A DNA stretch of 64,000 nucleotides, from assembly GCF_958295425.1 (NCBI RefSeq), contig NC_081138.1, positions 19,900,886-19,964,885 on the forward strand, in the 5' to 3' direction. Below, in pieces: positions 61,771 to 64,000 of this stretch; within the stretch, counting starts at the first letter, position 1, and each line of letters opens with the position of its first letter. This DNA comes from Solea solea (Eukaryota; Chordata; Actinopteri; Pleuronectiformes; Soleidae). Position numbers and translations under genes: made by a program. The notes under the pieces were generated by a model. That model was not told where the DNA came from, searched no databases, and saw only the letters and a program-made list of their open reading frames with translations.

Positions 61771-64000
61771 TGTAACACCACACAGATTTAAACAATTGGA
61801 TTTAAGTACATGAATAAAAAAAATCAGCTCCATCCTCAGCACATTTCACCAAATTCACTAAAGGGTGACAGATTTTCTTACTGGGCAATGTCTTAAAATC
61901 ACTGCAGCATTGTAGTGCACTTACACAGCCTGGCCAAAAATGGATGCATGTCTCTGTGCTGTAAGTAATAACGGCTAAAAGCAGCTAATAGTATAATGCT
62001 ATGTTATTATATTAAACCTGGGCTCATGCATTCCTCTTTAGATCCACTGAAATGCCAAACACAAAAAGAGAAATAACAGCTCACTAGATATAATGACACA
62101 TTTTATGAGGCCATATTATTTCATAACGTCAAAGTATGGGCAGGAATACTAATGCATAACGTCAGAGAGCAGGCCTCTATCTTTGGAATAATGAGCATGG
62201 TGGATAATTATGCACCTAAGGATTTATGTTCAATACCAACATTTAGTGCAAAAGGGAGGAAGTAGCATGTCCTCTATTGCTTTGAAGGGCAGATAGGTAT
62301 GTTTGAGTGTTGTTTTGATGAGTTTGGATCCAGTTAAAACACTGCTAATTCACTTTAAGCGTAAAGTGTTGCCGTGCCGCATTGAAGATCTGTTGCGTTG
62401 CTTTGTGCTCACACTGCTGGTGGCGGAAGTTAAGAAATAATGAACTTTCCAAGTGGCCGCCCAAACTTGGCTAATCAAATCATATTGTGCAAATATTGAG
62501 GTACAGGTGTTGGCCAATTAAATCACATCCATATTTAAAGACGATATACATATGTCAGAAAATGACTGACATTTCAGAGATTAAAGAAACATATTACATT
62601 GAAATACTGGCTTTACTGGTTCAAATTCACAAACTATTCACAAATGAAGAACTTTCATATCCATGTGCCGCAAACTCTGTTCATGTTTTGGTTTGTTGCT
62701 TCACCCACATACTTCCTCATGCCTGTTAGCTATTACATATACATATTCACTAACTAGTAACCTTTTTGTTTGACAATAAAAAATGCTAACCCCTAGACAC
62801 TGGAAGATAAAATGGGATTGATGGATTAGATTAGGCTAAATAATGCAGAATCTCAAAAGATGTAATCATCATAAGAGTTGTCATTCATGCTTTCCAAATG
62901 CAGCAACATTTTGTACTGTACTGTATATACTCTGAATCTTGCATCTAAATGCCAGTTAATAGTGTCAACCTGTTCCCTGTGTTGTCCTGAATGTGCCACT
63001 TTCTCTTCATTGCTATTTATTATGAATGAGTCACTTGTCACATTTTCTCACACTCTTATTAGATTTTGAAAAACAAAGGGGGGCTTGGTTTGGTTTGGCT
63101 AAAAGCAGCAACATATTTTATATTAACAAATAAGAAAATGACAGTGTGACTCTAGGGCCTCTGTGGAACAATTAATTAACTGTGCATAGACACTGTGTTT
63201 ACCAGAGAGCTAATGCTGAGCCGTGCTGCCATCACAAAGAAAATAACTGAAAATAAGACACAACTGCCAACCAATAAACGACATTTAAAAAAAACACAAT
63301 TTTCCAAACTGAAACTTAGTATGATATGAACTTTGCCAGCAAATGTAGGAACATTGTAAAAGTAATTTCTATCAATGTTGTCAATGGTTAATTTGCAAAA
63401 AAAGTAAAATGAATGTTCCAGAATGAGTTTCATAAATTAAATACATTTTAAGCACTATCTAAACAAACTACATTCATGACAGCAATATTATGATCTTAAC
63501 TGGTTGCTAAAATAAAGTTCTTGCAATATAATGTGCCACTTCATCAGCACCTACACTTTGTCCAATTATCACCTGAATGTCGGCACAACATTCCATTAAC
63601 ACAGAAAAATAATAAATAATTAATCTGTTCTCTCCATGTGTTCAATTTATTCTCCCTAAACATTGGTCGTCAAGTGAACTCTTGAATCAGGAACCAAAGA
63701 AGCAGTATTCTAAATATAGACGTTTTTGATCCCGTGTTTAAACGTGTATGTGTCCTTTCACTTCATGAGTTTTTGTGTGGCTGGGGTTCCTTAGTCAACT
63801 TGCTGGTCGATTTCTAAGGCAACGAGGGCAGATCATGTATATCAATGAGGGATACTCGACATGGAGTAGGAAACATTAACTCAGCTTCAGTGCTCCTCTG
63901 CTCTGCTTGAGCATGGAGACCTGAACCAACAGCCTTGTGGCCCCAATTCCTATTGGCTTTGAGATTACGTGCTGAAATACCCAGACTTCAATTACACAAA
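61771..64000. other. Intergenic unique sequence to window end
   Basis: No exon, RNA gene or mobile element recognised. An interrupted inverted repeat CCAAGT/ACTTGG lies near 62,449-62,470 around CGCCC. Open frames of 60-85 codons are probably chance. Confidence 0.4.

Overview
The window looks like a gene-poor stretch of a teleost fish nuclear genome. Reasons: a spliced vertebrate receptor-tyrosine-kinase exon, low overall GC, (CA)n/(TA)n microsatellites, and retroelements typical of ray-finned fish (a tRNA-headed SINE ending in GGATGG- or GACT-type tails, a DIRS-like tyrosine-recombinase retrotransposon, a Ty3/gypsy integrase). There are no operons or bacterial features, and nearly all open frames above 60 codons appear to be chance.

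Layout. Positions 1-3009 are the last intron of a neurotrophin receptor gene, carrying an old hAT-like MITE. The terminal coding exon (3010-3195, + strand) encodes the end of the kinase domain and the C-terminal PLC-gamma docking tail of TrkC (ntrk3). It is followed by the 3' UTR, whose end I cannot fix, and then by about 60 kb with no recognisable conserved coding exon. This fits the gene desert known on the 3' side of NTRK3 in vertebrates.

Positions 12,758-33,908 are one continuous minisatellite/satellite array of about 21 kb, with a 38-39 bp unit and roughly 530 copies. It is CpG-rich although only about 37% GC, it has nested higher-order duplications, and six copies of one tRNA-derived SINE-like cassette have been amplified with it. 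This array is the most unusual object in the window.

Positions 33,909-64,000 are intergenic. They hold scattered SINE copies (one full-length with a perfect 15 bp target-site duplication at 51,402-51,784, several 5'-truncated), two old inverted copies of a dispersed fish repeat, a broken gypsy integrase (48,190-48,945, minus), a broken DIRS fragment (about 52,990-53,755, minus) and a degenerate TIR element near 41.0-41.4 kb. Several unique-sequence blocks look like candidate conserved non-coding (enhancer) elements, and there is a perfect RFX X-box palindrome at 35,084-35,097.

Only one gene is visible, so the window says nothing about genes acting together. Candidate regulatory blocks downstream of ntrk3 would most simply act on ntrk3 or on the next gene beyond the window.
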